A stretch of 64,000 nt of DNA from Bacteroidota bacterium (GCA_023251435.1 JAHEYU010000003.1:23079-87078), one strand, 5' to 3'. Shown: positions 33,914-43,790, numbered from the stretch's first letter. The notes: a model not told the origin generated them from the sequence alone. Numbers and translations: made by a program.

Positions 33914-34363
33914 CTACCTGTATGGCAATGCAGCCAGTGTGTCAGCCAATTTGTTAATACCTTCTTCCAGTTTCTTGTTTACCATCATTTTTATCATCAT
34001 GCTCATGTCGGCATCAAGGGTGAGCCTCATTTTGGTCTGGTAAGCATCGACAGGAAGCAGTTGTATCCAAAACACAATACTTAATGGCAGACTTCCGGTG
34101 CTACTGATTTTGATGGTTTTTACAGGTTCACGATCGATGATCCTGATTTCGGCCAATCCCATTCCCCCAATTTGAAAGCGGCAAGAATCAGCATCGGATT
34201 CAAAATTAGAAATTTTGATTTGCGGAACCTGTTCTGTTATCTTCTCCAAAAGTCCGTCGTTAATGTATTTCGACAGGTTTTCGAAGTTTGACAGGTAATT
34301 GTATATTATTTCCTGATTGTTGTTGATGATTTTTATATCGCTGATATACTTACTGATACCCAT
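33914..34363 (-). CDS. Conserved hypothetical, SRPBCC/START-like fold likely
   Basis: 149 aa; pattern typical of polyketide-cyclase-like proteins adjacent to pyrE in Bacteroidetes. Confidence 0.55.
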   Translation of the reverse strand: MGISKYISDIKIINNNQEIIYNYLSNFENLSKYINDGLLEKITEQVPQIKISNFESDADSCRFQIGGMGLAEIRIIDREPVKTIKISSTGSLPLSIVFWIQLLPVDAYQTKMRLTLDADMSMMIKMMVNKKLEEGINKLADTLAALPYR

Positions 34364-34378
34364 AGTTTCCGATATTAT

Positions 34379-35014
34379 CTATTTGCCCCAGCTTTCAGGT
34401 TGTTCGCGCCATTTATTGAGCTTTTCAACTTCCTCCGGTTTTACGTCGCCCGATTCTAGTGCAAGATCAATTAAAACCTGGTAACGGCTAAGAGCAGTCA
34501 GTTCAAGACCTGCTTCAGCAAAGTTTTTGCGGGCCAGCGGAAAATTATAAGTAAAAATAGCTAACATTCCCAACACATCGCCACCGAAATTGGTGATGGC
34601 ATCAGCTGCTTTCAGGCTGCTTAACCCGGTCGAAATCAGGTCTTCAATAATTACAACTTTCTGTCCGGCTTTCATGTCGCCTTCAATCAGGTTTTCCAAA
34701 CCATGATCTTTCGGTTTTGCCCTGACATAAATAAACGGTAATCCAAGTTCCTGAGCAACCAGCATTCCGTGCGCAATTGCGCCGGTAGCAACACCGGCAA
34801 TCACTTCAGCCTGCGGATATTTGTCGCGGATAATTTTACAGAATTGCTCGCAGATAAAAGTTCTTTCAGCCGGATAAGACATTATCTTGCGATTGTCGCA
34901 ATATATCGGGGCTTTCCAGCCCGATGCCCATGTAAAGGGATTGTTTGGCTGTACTTTTATCGTGTTTATTTGAAGGAGTTTCTTTGTAACTTCGAGTTGA
35001 ATTTGTTCAATCAT
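34379..35014 (-). CDS. pyrE: Orotate phosphoribosyltransferase
   Basis: PFTWASGWKAPIYCDNRKIMSYP; VIIEDLISTGLSSLKAADAI PRPP motif. Confidence 0.96.
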   Translation of the reverse strand: MIEQIQLEVTKKLLQINTIKVQPNNPFTWASGWKAPIYCDNRKIMSYPAERTFICEQFCKIIRDKYPQAEVIAGVATGAIAHGMLVAQELGLPFIYVRAKPKDHGLENLIEGDMKAGQKVVIIEDLISTGLSSLKAADAITNFGGDVLGMLAIFTYNFPLARKNFAEAGLELTALSRYQVLIDLALESGDVKPEEVEKLNKWREQPESWGK

Positions 35015-35049
35015 GATTGATTTGTTTTTTACTTAAATAATAATGGCAA

Positions 35050-35682
35050 ATGTACAAAGTTTTTTTCAATGACTCTACTATACAGCTAAGTGCAGGGAGT
35101 AAAAAATCATCTAAAAATAACATAGATCAAGCGATTGATTGTGAGGATTCTGGCTTTGTCGCGAAGCTTATTTCTGAAATAGAATCCGGCACAAAAGCCA
35201 TCGATTTTGTAATTCAGAATAAAGAAATTGACAAGCTTTGGGATTGTTTCAGAAGTCAGTTTGTTGAATTACCCGCCGCCGGTGGTTTGGTTCAAAATGG
35301 TGATGGTTCATTGTTGTTTATCAGGCGATTGGGTGTTTGGGATTTGCCAAAGGGTAAAATCGAAAAGGGTGAAACTCCTGAAAACGCAGCCATTCGTGAA
35401 GTGGAGGAGGAGTGTGGTGTATCCGGACTGAAAATTATCAGGCAACTTGATTCAACATTTCATATTTACCGCTCACCCTATCTTAAATCTCTGAATAATC
35501 TGGTACTTAAAGAAACGAAATGGTTTTTGATGAGTTGCAGCGAAGGGCAAACGCTTGTTCCGCAAATGGAGGAAAATATTGAAGAAGTTAAGTGGTTTGC
35601 TTTGAATGAAATTGAGGGAGCAATAGCAAATACATATTCGAGTTTACGCGAATTTCTGGCAAAAACCATCCCTGCTATCTGA
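35050..35682 (+). CDS. NUDIX hydrolase
   Basis: GKIEKGETPENAAIREVEEECG Nudix box. Confidence 0.93.
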   Translation: MYKVFFNDSTIQLSAGSKKSSKNNIDQAIDCEDSGFVAKLISEIESGTKAIDFVIQNKEIDKLWDCFRSQFVELPAAGGLVQNGDGSLLFIRRLGVWDLPKGKIEKGETPENAAIREVEEECGVSGLKIIRQLDSTFHIYRSPYLKSLNNLVLKETKWFLMSCSEGQTLVPQMEENIEEVKWFALNEIEGAIANTYSSLREFLAKTIPAI

Positions 35683-37099
35683 CATTCTGGCCGCCTTGCT
35701 TTTGTAATTCCTTGAAATGGTCGCTTTTTAGAATCTGCCCCAACTTGCGGTCAAGGCCATCAATTGGGTTGGGTGCAGGCGATAGTAACAGTTTTCCGTC
35801 TTTTCCGATAAGGAATGAATTTGGAACCGTTTTTACTTTGTAGGTTTCTTTAATATTGCTGCTGGTGGTTGTAAATATACCTGCCCATTCGGCTGTGTTC
35901 TTAAAGTTTGCCTGTTCAGGAATTACATTAATAACAATAATTTTCCCTTTGTAGCGGCCCGTAATGGTTTTTAACGCATCGAGGTGCTGACGGCAAACAG
36001 AATTTTTCGGATCGGTAAAATGCAGATAGATATATGTATTTTGAAAATCTGAAAAGCGCACAGTTTTCCCTGTCAAATCTTTAAGGCTGATCGATGGCGG
36101 AAGTGTTCCGCTGGTCAGATAAGTGAGTTTCTTCCTGATCAGCAGCGCTGTTTTTTGCTCGTAGCTGCTCCATCCGGCTTCTTTCGTCAGATCGAGCATT
36201 TTCAGAAGAGATGCCTTGTTGAAATTTCCGCTGTAATAAGCGTCTTTGATCGATTTTAGCAATACCCAATGCGCCAGTTCCTTGTTGAAGTTTAATTCCT
36301 TTTGAAAATATTCATCCAACAATTGCAGCTTTGCAGTGTTGATCATGTTTTTAATTGCGGTATGGTGAGTGGTGTTCTCCAGAAGACTGAAATAATTCAG
36401 GAAAACCTGATTAAACAAATTTGAATAAGCGCCCAGGTTGTAAACAGGCTTTGTTTTTCTGAAATATGATTCGGAAAAAGTGGTCGATTTCCCTTGATGG
36501 AGGGCAAATTCAAGGTTTGCTTTCCTGAATGATTTATGCGATTCGAGAAAAGAATTGTCGGTTTTAGGAAATTCACGGCCGAGTTTCTGCTTCACTGTAT
36601 CGACCAGCGAACCCGATTGATTGACAAATATTTGGTCGAAATAATCGTTTTCGTATTTTGAATAAGCCATTTCAAATTGCTGAATCAAAACATTTAAGTC
36701 GTGGCTTGCAGGTTTCGATATTCCGAACCAAACAGGTTCAGGTTTTGTGAATGGATTTCTCTTCTGTGATTCGGTTAAATTTCTTTTTGGAGGAAACAAT
36801 AACTGATACGACTTGCCTGGCTCAAGATAAATCATTCCATGATAACCGTCGAAGTCCGCAAAACAAAGGCTGGTTTCAGTCAGGTCAAATTCGAGTTCGA
36901 AAAATCCGTCAGTATTGAAAAGAATCTCGCCCAATCTGATGGTTTCCTCTGAAATAAAGTCGTGATAAATATTTAGCTCGATGGAGTTATTTGCATATTC
37001 AATGACTTTTCCTGAAATTTTTACAGGAGCGGTAAACGCTTTTCCGGCTACCGATAGGCAGATAATGAAAAATACAGTTTTCAGGTTATTAATGTTCAC
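35675..37099 (-). CDS. Secreted TlpA/thioredoxin-like protein
   Basis: Signal peptide; C-terminal SISLKDLTGKTVRFSDFQNTYIYLHFTDPKNSVCRQHLDALKTI...VPNSFLIGKDGKLL. Confidence 0.75.
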   Translation of the reverse strand: MNINNLKTVFFIICLSVAGKAFTAPVKISGKVIEYANNSIELNIYHDFISEETIRLGEILFNTDGFFELEFDLTETSLCFADFDGYHGMIYLEPGKSYQLLFPPKRNLTESQKRNPFTKPEPVWFGISKPASHDLNVLIQQFEMAYSKYENDYFDQIFVNQSGSLVDTVKQKLGREFPKTDNSFLESHKSFRKANLEFALHQGKSTTFSESYFRKTKPVYNLGAYSNLFNQVFLNYFSLLENTTHHTAIKNMINTAKLQLLDEYFQKELNFNKELAHWVLLKSIKDAYYSGNFNKASLLKMLDLTKEAGWSSYEQKTALLIRKKLTYLTSGTLPPSISLKDLTGKTVRFSDFQNTYIYLHFTDPKNSVCRQHLDALKTITGRYKGKIIVINVIPEQANFKNTAEWAGIFTTTSSNIKETYKVKTVPNSFLIGKDGKLLLSPAPNPIDGLDRKLGQILKSDHFKELQKQGGQNVR

Positions 37100-37578
37100 T
37101 CTTCTTCCTGTTTGAATTCCGACATATTTAGAGCCGCTGGTAAAAACATACTGGCATCGCCGCCGTGTAATATAATATCGCGAACAATGGTCGAATTGAT
37201 GGGTGTATGTTCTGGAGTAGTCAGTAAGAAAACCGATTCGATTTTTGGGTGCATTTTCTTGTTCACCTGGGCAATTGCCCGTTCGAATTCAAAGTCGGCA
37301 GAAGTACGCAATCCACGAAGAATATAACCGGCATTTACTTTCCTGCAAAAATCAACAGTAAGTCCTTCATAACATTCAACGGTTACACTCGGGTCATTTT
37401 TGAAAACTTCATTAATCCACTTTTCTCTTTTCTCAACCGGGAAGAACGATCTCTTATTCGAATTGTATCCAATCATGACAATAATTTTGTCGAACAATGG
37501 AATCGCACGTTTTACAATACTTTCGTGACCAACTGTAAAAGGATCAAATGACCCAGGGAAAATGGCAATTCGCTCCAT
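37096..37578 (-). CDS. coaD: Pantetheine-phosphate adenylyltransferase
   Basis: IAIFPGSFDPFTVGHESIVKRA; ILRGLRTSADFEFERAIAQVN. Confidence 0.96.
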   Translation of the reverse strand: MERIAIFPGSFDPFTVGHESIVKRAIPLFDKIIVMIGYNSNKRSFFPVEKREKWINEVFKNDPSVTVECYEGLTVDFCRKVNAGYILRGLRTSADFEFERAIAQVNKKMHPKIESVFLLTTPEHTPINSTIVRDIILHGGDASMFLPAALNMSEFKQEEE

Positions 37579-37650
37579 AGTGGTAATTTTTCTGAAATTT
37601 TAAAGTTGTAAATATAGTTGTAATTCAAAAGCAGCAAGTAAAACGCAGGT

Positions 37651-38466
37651 TTAATTCCCTTTGACTTTTCTCTGCTGGCTTAAAAGGAAAATGAGTGTTA
37701 ATGAAATAATAGTAATCAAAGCGCTTATTAATAGTTGGTTGGATCTGCTGCTCTGAAAAAAAACAGTTTCTTTTAACTGATCCCAGTATTCAATACTAAT
37801 AAGTACCAATCCATTGTTGATTGCGTGACCAATTATGCACAAATATATGCTGCGCGTGCGGAGCATGAGTATTCCGAGTACAAGTCCAAGAATAAAAGTT
37901 GCAGGAAATTGCCAGGGATTGAGGTGCCACAATGCAAACATCAGCGCCGAAATAAAAACGGCGGTAAATTTCGAATAGTTTCGCATCAACCCGTGCATAA
38001 TTACTCCCCTGAAAATGAGCTCTTCAATAACCGGGGCCATAATCACTACCTTCAGGAAAGCTCCATACATTCCATAATCACTTTCAAAAATTTTATTGAA
38101 TAGTTCCCAGAACCAGGCTGGAGGAGGTAGAACTTTGTTAAGCGCAATGTTTACTTCACCGATCAGATTTTGAGCGGCCCAAAGGAAAAACAGCACTGGA
38201 ACCAGAATCAGGAAATTGAATGATTTCGCCGGGAAAAGTTCTTTTAGCGGTACTTTCGCCTTGCGAAATGCAAAGTAAAAGATGAAAACTGTTGATCCGA
38301 CCCCAAGTATGATTTTTTTAACAGGATGGTACAAATAATCGGTTCCGTTGTAATAATCGAGCAGGGCAAGCGGAAAATCTATAATGGTCTGTATGAATAT
38401 ATAAAGCACAACCAGATGGATGGCTCCTAATATTGTTGGGTAATATTTGATTTGCTGTTTGCTCAC
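37651..38466 (-). CDS. CPBP family intramembrane metalloprotease
   Basis: APVIEELIFRGVIMHGL; FVSALMFALWHLNPWQFPATFILGLVLG-type motifs. Confidence 0.9.
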   Translation of the reverse strand: MSKQQIKYYPTILGAIHLVVLYIFIQTIIDFPLALLDYYNGTDYLYHPVKKIILGVGSTVFIFYFAFRKAKVPLKELFPAKSFNFLILVPVLFFLWAAQNLIGEVNIALNKVLPPPAWFWELFNKIFESDYGMYGAFLKVVIMAPVIEELIFRGVIMHGLMRNYSKFTAVFISALMFALWHLNPWQFPATFILGLVLGILMLRTRSIYLCIIGHAINNGLVLISIEYWDQLKETVFFQSSRSNQLLISALITIISLTLIFLLSQQRKVKGN

Positions 38467-38534
38467 TCTTATCCATATTTAGAAATAGCAAAAATAGCGT
38501 TGTTTTTGTAAATACAAACGTATATATATTACCC

Positions 38535-40187
38535 TCAATTTGATTTTATTAACGACTTGAAATTATTTTTCTTAACAGGTTCCGGTTCAGTGATAAATGG
38601 AATAGTGAAATAGAATGTGGAACCTTTACCTACCTCGCTCTCTACCCATATTTTACCGCCCAGTAGTTCTACATAAGCTTTGGCAATCGCTAAGCCCAAT
38701 CCTGCTCCCTGACGCGCCATTTTGTCGGTAATATCGGCCTGAATAAATCGTTCAAATATGGCTTCCTGCCTGTCTTTTGGAATCCCAATTCCGGTATCTT
38801 TCACATAAAATTGCAGTAGAGACAAGGCATGCCTTCTCTCTACGATATACCCAATTTCAATTGAACCATTATTGGTATATTTAATGGCATTTTTAATGAG
38901 ATTGGTAAGAATAGCATAGATTTTCTCCTGGTCTGTTTTAACAAAAGCTTTGTCTGTTGGTAAAGCGTTGAAATAGGAAAAGTGAATTTTCTTTCTTTCG
39001 GCTTCGGGTTTGAAGAAGGTATAAATGTATTGGACTTTCTCGTTTATATTGGTTTCCTTAATTTCAGCCTTCATCAGCCCGGCTTCTATTTTCGAAATAT
39101 CAACAATATCGTTGATGATATTGAGCATACGGGCGCCGCTTTTCTCAATTACTTTAATATATTCTTGTTGCTCCTCACCTGAAAGATCAGGTTCTTTAAG
39201 CAGTTCGGCAAAGCCTAAAATGCCGTTCATTGGAGTCCTTATTTCATGGCTCATATTGGCAAGAAAAGCTGATTTTAGTTTGTCGCTTTGTTCAGCATGT
39301 TCTTTTGCAATAGTTAATTCTACAGCCCGTTTTTCTTTCTCATTGTTTTGATAGATAAGTTCTTTGTTGGCTAGTAATAATTCTTGTTCAGCCAGCTTAC
39401 GCTGCGTTATGTCTTGAATAATTGGCAGAAAGTATAAAGGATTATTGTTCGAATCACTTACTAAACTAAAACTATTCATTCCCCAAACAATCGTGCCATC
39501 TTTCCGAACGTAGCGATTCTCAATTGTTAAAGATTCAATCTCCCTTTCCAGGATATGTTTCATCTCTATCAGACCAAGTTCAACATCTTCAGGATGTGTA
39601 ATATCTGAAATTGTCTTTCCGATCAGTTCGTTCTCTGAGTAACCTATGAAATTACAGAAAGCTGAATTGCATCTGTTTAAACGTTTATCTAAACCGACAA
39701 GAACAGATCCTACCGGAGATTGGTCAAAAATACTACGGAATTTTTCTTCGCTTTCCCTTAGCTCGTCTTGTGCCTGCTTATGCGTAATCTTAAGTTTATG
39801 TTCGCGAATGGCTCTGTTAATTGCGGGGACCAACCGTTCAAGTTTGTTTTTTAGCACATAATCGGTTGCCCCGTTTAACATGGCATCAATAGCCCGGTCT
39901 TCGCCCATTGCTCCTGAAACGAACAGAAATGGTATATCTGAATATCTTTCTCTTGCAACCTTTAATGCATCGTTGCCATTGTAATCAGGCAGACTGTAAT
40001 CAGACAATATGATGTCAATAGTTTCAGTTTCCAGAATATTTAAGAAATCCTTTTCATTGTCGGCTAAAAAATAATCATGTTCGATTTCTCCACTTTCAAT
40101 CAATGAGTGAATTAGTTCAGAATCTCTGATCGAATCTTCAAGATGCAATATTTTTATATTTTTATCCATTAAAATAAGAGATTTCAA
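38535..40187 (-). CDS. Hybrid REC-PAS-histidine kinase
   Basis: N-terminal receiver (IDIILSDYSLPDYNG), PAS, HisKA (FLANMSHEIRTPMNGILGFAELL), HATPase (GAGLGLAIAKAYVELLGGKIWVES). Confidence 0.93.
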   Translation of the reverse strand: MKSLILMDKNIKILHLEDSIRDSELIHSLIESGEIEHDYFLADNEKDFLNILETETIDIILSDYSLPDYNGNDALKVARERYSDIPFLFVSGAMGEDRAIDAMLNGATDYVLKNKLERLVPAINRAIREHKLKITHKQAQDELRESEEKFRSIFDQSPVGSVLVGLDKRLNRCNSAFCNFIGYSENELIGKTISDITHPEDVELGLIEMKHILEREIESLTIENRYVRKDGTIVWGMNSFSLVSDSNNNPLYFLPIIQDITQRKLAEQELLLANKELIYQNNEKEKRAVELTIAKEHAEQSDKLKSAFLANMSHEIRTPMNGILGFAELLKEPDLSGEEQQEYIKVIEKSGARMLNIINDIVDISKIEAGLMKAEIKETNINEKVQYIYTFFKPEAERKKIHFSYFNALPTDKAFVKTDQEKIYAILTNLIKNAIKYTNNGSIEIGYIVERRHALSLLQFYVKDTGIGIPKDRQEAIFERFIQADITDKMARQGAGLGLAIAKAYVELLGGKIWVESEVGKGSTFYFTIPFITEPEPVKKNNFKSLIKSN

Positions 40188-40217
40188 TATCAGTTATTTT
40201 TTTTTGAAAAATTCATT

Positions 40218-40667
40218 TCACTTTAAAACCACAGTTGGTTGTTGATTGATTACAGCCCAATATTGTCCCAAAATTTTAATGGCATCAATAAACTGAACGA
40301 TATCAACCGGTTTAACCACATACGAATTAGCCCCAAGTTTGTAACTCTCAACCAGATCTCTTTCTTCGCGCGATGAGGTTACCATGATTACCGGAATTAA
40401 CATGAATTTAGGATCGGAACGAATGTGTTTGAGCACTTCTATTCCATTCATTCTGGGCATTTTAATATCTAATAAAATTACTGCAGGATTGCCTTTATCA
40501 CGTTCGGCAAAATCACCACGTCTATACAGATAGTCTAATGCCTCAACTCCGTCCTCGGCAACATCGACTTTGTTTGCTAGATTTTTTTCACCAAGGGCGG
40601 CGATAACAAGTTCAACATCTTTAGGACTATCGTCCACAATAAGGATTCTTTTTACTTCTGCATTCAT
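40218..40667 (-). CDS. Stand-alone response regulator receiver protein
   Basis: RILIVDDSPKDVELVIAAL; VILLDIKMPRMNGIEVLKHIR; Rcp1-like. Confidence 0.93.
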   Translation of the reverse strand: MNAEVKRILIVDDSPKDVELVIAALGEKNLANKVDVAEDGVEALDYLYRRGDFAERDKGNPAVILLDIKMPRMNGIEVLKHIRSDPKFMLIPVIMVTSSREERDLVESYKLGANSYVVKPVDIVQFIDAIKILGQYWAVINQQPTVVLK

Positions 40668-40682
40668 GATTTGTTAGTTTTA

Positions 40683-42722
40683 TTAATCATTCGGTTTACT
40701 AAAGAAAAAAGTGGCTCCTTTGCCGACTTCACTTTCCGCCCAACATTTTCCACCATGCCGTGCTATTATTCTATTCACATTGGCAAGCCCAATTCCAATC
40801 CCTTCAAAATCCTTTGCTTTATGCAACCGTTGGAAAACGCCGAATAGTTTATCTGCATACTTCATATCAAATCCGGCACCGTTATCCCTGACATGAAATA
40901 TTATCTGGTCATCTTCTATTTTACCACCAATATGAATGACTGATTTTTCCTTTTTTCGGGAATATTTCAACGCGTTTGAAATCAAATTGGCCCAAACCTG
41001 AGTGATCAAGGTTTCGTCGCCAATTGCATCCGGAAGATCAGATACATTAATTTCAACATTTCTGCCGTCTATTTCATCACTAAACGTTTTAATTACCCTG
41101 TTTACCAAGCTTTTTGAATTGATTTTTGTTACCTGCAATTCGGCCCTGCTAAATCTCGAAAAGGTCAATAATGCATCTATCAGGTTCCCCATCTCGCAAT
41201 ATGACTCTGAAATGATGTTCAAATATCGTAATCCTGATTCGTCGAGTTGTGATGAATTATTTTTAATCAGTAAATCAACAAAACCTCCAATATGTCGCAG
41301 TGGCGCCCGCAAATCGTGCGAGACGGAATAGCTGAATGCTTCGAGTTCTTTATTCGCCGCTTCCTGTTTTTCTTTCTCCTCATTTTGAAAGACAAGTTCT
41401 TTGTTGGCAATGACCAGTTCATCTGCCCGTTTTTCTTTTTCTTCGTTTTGAAAAACAAGTTCTTTATCAGCAATGATTAGTTCTTCCGCACGTTTTTCTT
41501 TCTCTTCGTTTTGAAAGACAAGCTCTTTGTTAGCAATGACAAGCTCATCGGCCCGTTTTTCTTTCTCCAGGTTTTGAAAGATAAGCTCTTTGTTGGCAAT
41601 GATCAGCTCATCAGCCCGCTTTTCTTTTTCCCTGTTTTGAAAGGCAAGTTCCTTGTTGGCAATGATTAATTCCGCTGCACGTTTTTCTTTCTCCTCATTT
41701 TGGACAGCAAGATTTTTGTTGGCAATGATTAATTCGGCGGCTCGTTTTTCTTTCTCTTCATTTTGATAGGCTAATTCTTTATTGGAAATGTTTAACTCAT
41801 CTGCCCGCTTTTCTTTTTCCCTGTTTTGAAAGGCAAGTTCTTTGTTGGCAATGATTAATTCGGCGGCCCGTTTTTCTTTCTCCTCGTTTTGAAAGGCAAG
41901 CTCTTTGTTGGCAATGATTAATTCTGCAGCCCGCTTTTCTTTTTCCCTGTTTTGAAAGGCAAGTTCATGATTAGAAATGCTTAATTCATCTGCCCGCTTT
42001 TCTTTCTCCTCGTTTTGAAAGGCAAGTTCCTTGTTGGCAATGCTTAACTCATCCGCCAGTTTTTCTTTCTCCCTGTTCTGAAAGGCAAGTTCTTTGTTGG
42101 CAATACTTAACTCATCTGCCCGTTTCCCTTTCTCTTTGTTTTGAAAGGCAAGTTTCTTATTCGCATTGATGAGCTCATCTGCCCGTTTTTCTTTCTCCTC
42201 GTTTTGAAAAGCAAGTTCTTTGTTAGCAATGATTAATTCATCTGCCCGTTTTTCTTTCTCTCTGTTTTGAAAAACAAGCTCTTTGTTGGCAACGATTAAT
42301 TCGGCGGCCCGTTTTTCTTTCTCCTCGTTTTGAAAGGCAAGCTCTTTGTCAGCAATGATTAATTCCGCCGCCCGTTTTTCTTTCTCTTCGCTTTGAAATG
42401 CAAGTTCTTTGTCAGCAATAATCAATTCTGCGGCCCGTTTCTTCTTCTCTTCTTTTTGAAAAGCAAGCTCTTTGTCAGCAATAATCAATTCTGCGGCTCG
42501 TTTCTTCTTCTCTTCTTTTTGAAAAGCAAGCTCCTTGTCAGCGATGATCAACTCGGCAGCCCGTTTCTTTTTTTCTTCTTTTTGAAAAGCAAGCTCCTTG
42601 TCAGCGATAATAAGTTCTGCTGCAAGTTTCTCTTTCTCTTCGCTTTGAATGAGAAGTTCTTTGTTCGCAATGATTAACTCATCCGTTTTTTTACTTTTAT
42701 CCATACACTTATATGACAACAT
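40683..42722 (-). CDS. Histidine kinase with N-terminal array of 21 tandem 21-aa repeats
   Basis: Repeats of consensus A(A/D)ELIIANKELAFQNEEKEKR, followed by HisKA SYSVSHDLRAPLRHIGGFVDLL and HATPase. Likely start MDKSKKTDEL at 42704. Confidence 0.95.
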   Translation of the reverse strand: MLSYKCMDKSKKTDELIIANKELLIQSEEKEKLAAELIIADKELAFQKEEKKKRAAELIIADKELAFQKEEKKKRAAELIIADKELAFQKEEKKKRAAELIIADKELAFQSEEKEKRAAELIIADKELAFQNEEKEKRAAELIVANKELVFQNREKEKRADELIIANKELAFQNEEKEKRADELINANKKLAFQNKEKGKRADELSIANKELAFQNREKEKLADELSIANKELAFQNEEKEKRADELSISNHELAFQNREKEKRAAELIIANKELAFQNEEKEKRAAELIIANKELAFQNREKEKRADELNISNKELAYQNEEKEKRAAELIIANKNLAVQNEEKEKRAAELIIANKELAFQNREKEKRADELIIANKELIFQNLEKEKRADELVIANKELVFQNEEKEKRAEELIIADKELVFQNEEKEKRADELVIANKELVFQNEEKEKQEAANKELEAFSYSVSHDLRAPLRHIGGFVDLLIKNNSSQLDESGLRYLNIISESYCEMGNLIDALLTFSRFSRAELQVTKINSKSLVNRVIKTFSDEIDGRNVEINVSDLPDAIGDETLITQVWANLISNALKYSRKKEKSVIHIGGKIEDDQIIFHVRDNGAGFDMKYADKLFGVFQRLHKAKDFEGIGIGLANVNRIIARHGGKCWAESEVGKGATFFFSKPND
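41364..42686 (-). repeat. 63-bp in-frame tandem repeat array, 21 copies
   Basis: Counted from the ORF translation, aa 13-453 of the kinase; each unit 21 aa. Confidence 0.93.
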
Positions 42723-42935
42723 TAAATGCTTATGTTTTCACCTTCGGTATTAGCTTACTTTCCCGATCAGAATTTCCTGATAATGATTTAAGATTGATTT
42801 TAAAACACCCTTCACAAAGAGGCTATTATGGGAATATCAGATTACGAAGTAAAGATGCGATCCTTGATGGGTTAAATCATTATATAATTTTGACAATAAA
42901 TTGCATGATTCACACATTACATTTACTGTGCTGCT

Positions 42936-43260
42936 TTAATCTATATTTCCCCGATCATCGCATAGTTCATTCCTTAACTGCTCGGCCAACCATACAGAGA
43001 GTAATTCAGCACCTTTGTCGTTTAAGTGGCTGGCATCCATCCAGTTTGAGCGATCGTTAAAAATGAATGGTATGTGATGAGCCGATGAATGCCACATCGA
43101 TGGGTGCTGCATTTTGGTTTATCCGGTCGTAAATCCATGATCCGTGGTTGTAGCAGTCGTTTTCAATGTAGTGGTAAGCAAATTTTTTTCTTCCAAGGAA
43201 TAATGAAAAGTAACCGGATATTTTTGAACAATAACGAGTTGAAATTAAATTAAAAAACTT
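42936..43260 (-). pseudogene. Internally deleted SGNH-hydrolase-like protein remnant
   Basis: Reverse strand LISTRYCSKISGYFSLFLGRKKFAYHYIENDCYNHGSWIYDRINQNAAPIDVAFIGSSHT, then a frame change, FNDRSNWMDASHLNDKGAELLSVWLAEQLRNELCDDRGNID*. Confidence 0.6.
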
Positions 43261-43345
43261 CTCAAACTATTTGTTTGTCTAAAGAAAATGTACTTATTTT
43301 GCGGACTGTTTGAAAAATGTGAGATTCAGATAAAAAAATAAGGCA

Positions 43346-43588
43346 ATGTCAAGAGTTTGTCAAGTAACCGGAAAAAGTGTAATGGTGGGAAACAACGTTT
43401 CTCACTCTAAGCGTAGAACAAAACGGAAGTTTCTTCCTAATCTGTTCAAAAAGAAGTTCTATTTTCCCGAAGAAGATCGTTGGATCACATTGACTGTTTC
43501 GGCCAATGGTATCCGTACTATCAACAAAAACGGATTGAACGCTGCATTGAAAAGTGCAAAAGCAAAAGGGTTTATAACAACGATTTAA
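43346..43588 (+). CDS. rpmB: 50S ribosomal protein L28
   Basis: [33 protein letters not shown]. Confidence 0.97.
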   Translation: MSRVCQVTGKSVMVGNNVSHSKRRTKRKFLPNLFKKKFYFPEEDRWITLTVSANGIRTINKNGLNAALKSAKAKGFITTI

Positions 43589-43599
43589 TGCTTTAAGAA

Positions 43600-43782
43600 A
43601 TGGCTAAGAAAGGTAATAGAATTCAGGTAATCATGGAATGTACCGAACAAAAAACCAGTGGAGTTCCCGGAACTTCAAGGTACATTACTACCAAAAACAG
43701 GAAAAATACTCCTGAACGTTTGGAAAAAAAGAAATACAACTCAAACTTAAAGCGAGTTACTGTACATCGCGAAATTAAATAA
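43600..43782 (+). CDS. rpmG: 50S ribosomal protein L33
   Basis: [40 protein letters not shown]. Confidence 0.97.
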   Translation: MAKKGNRIQVIMECTEQKTSGVPGTSRYITTKNRKNTPERLEKKKYNSNLKRVTVHREIK

Positions 43783-43790
43783 CAAACAGT

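Noticed and set aside
42393-42677. 94-aa + ORF with its own repeats
   Set aside because: Antisense reading of the 63-bp kinase repeats; repetition is inherited from the sense gene.
41364-42686. Possible CRISPR array from regular 63-bp periodicity
   Set aside because: No unique spacers; the entire period is repeat and is in-frame coding sequence.
42713-43060. 115-aa + ORF
   Set aside because: Runs over the antisense SGNH-like remnant and kinase upstream region; no protein-like motif.
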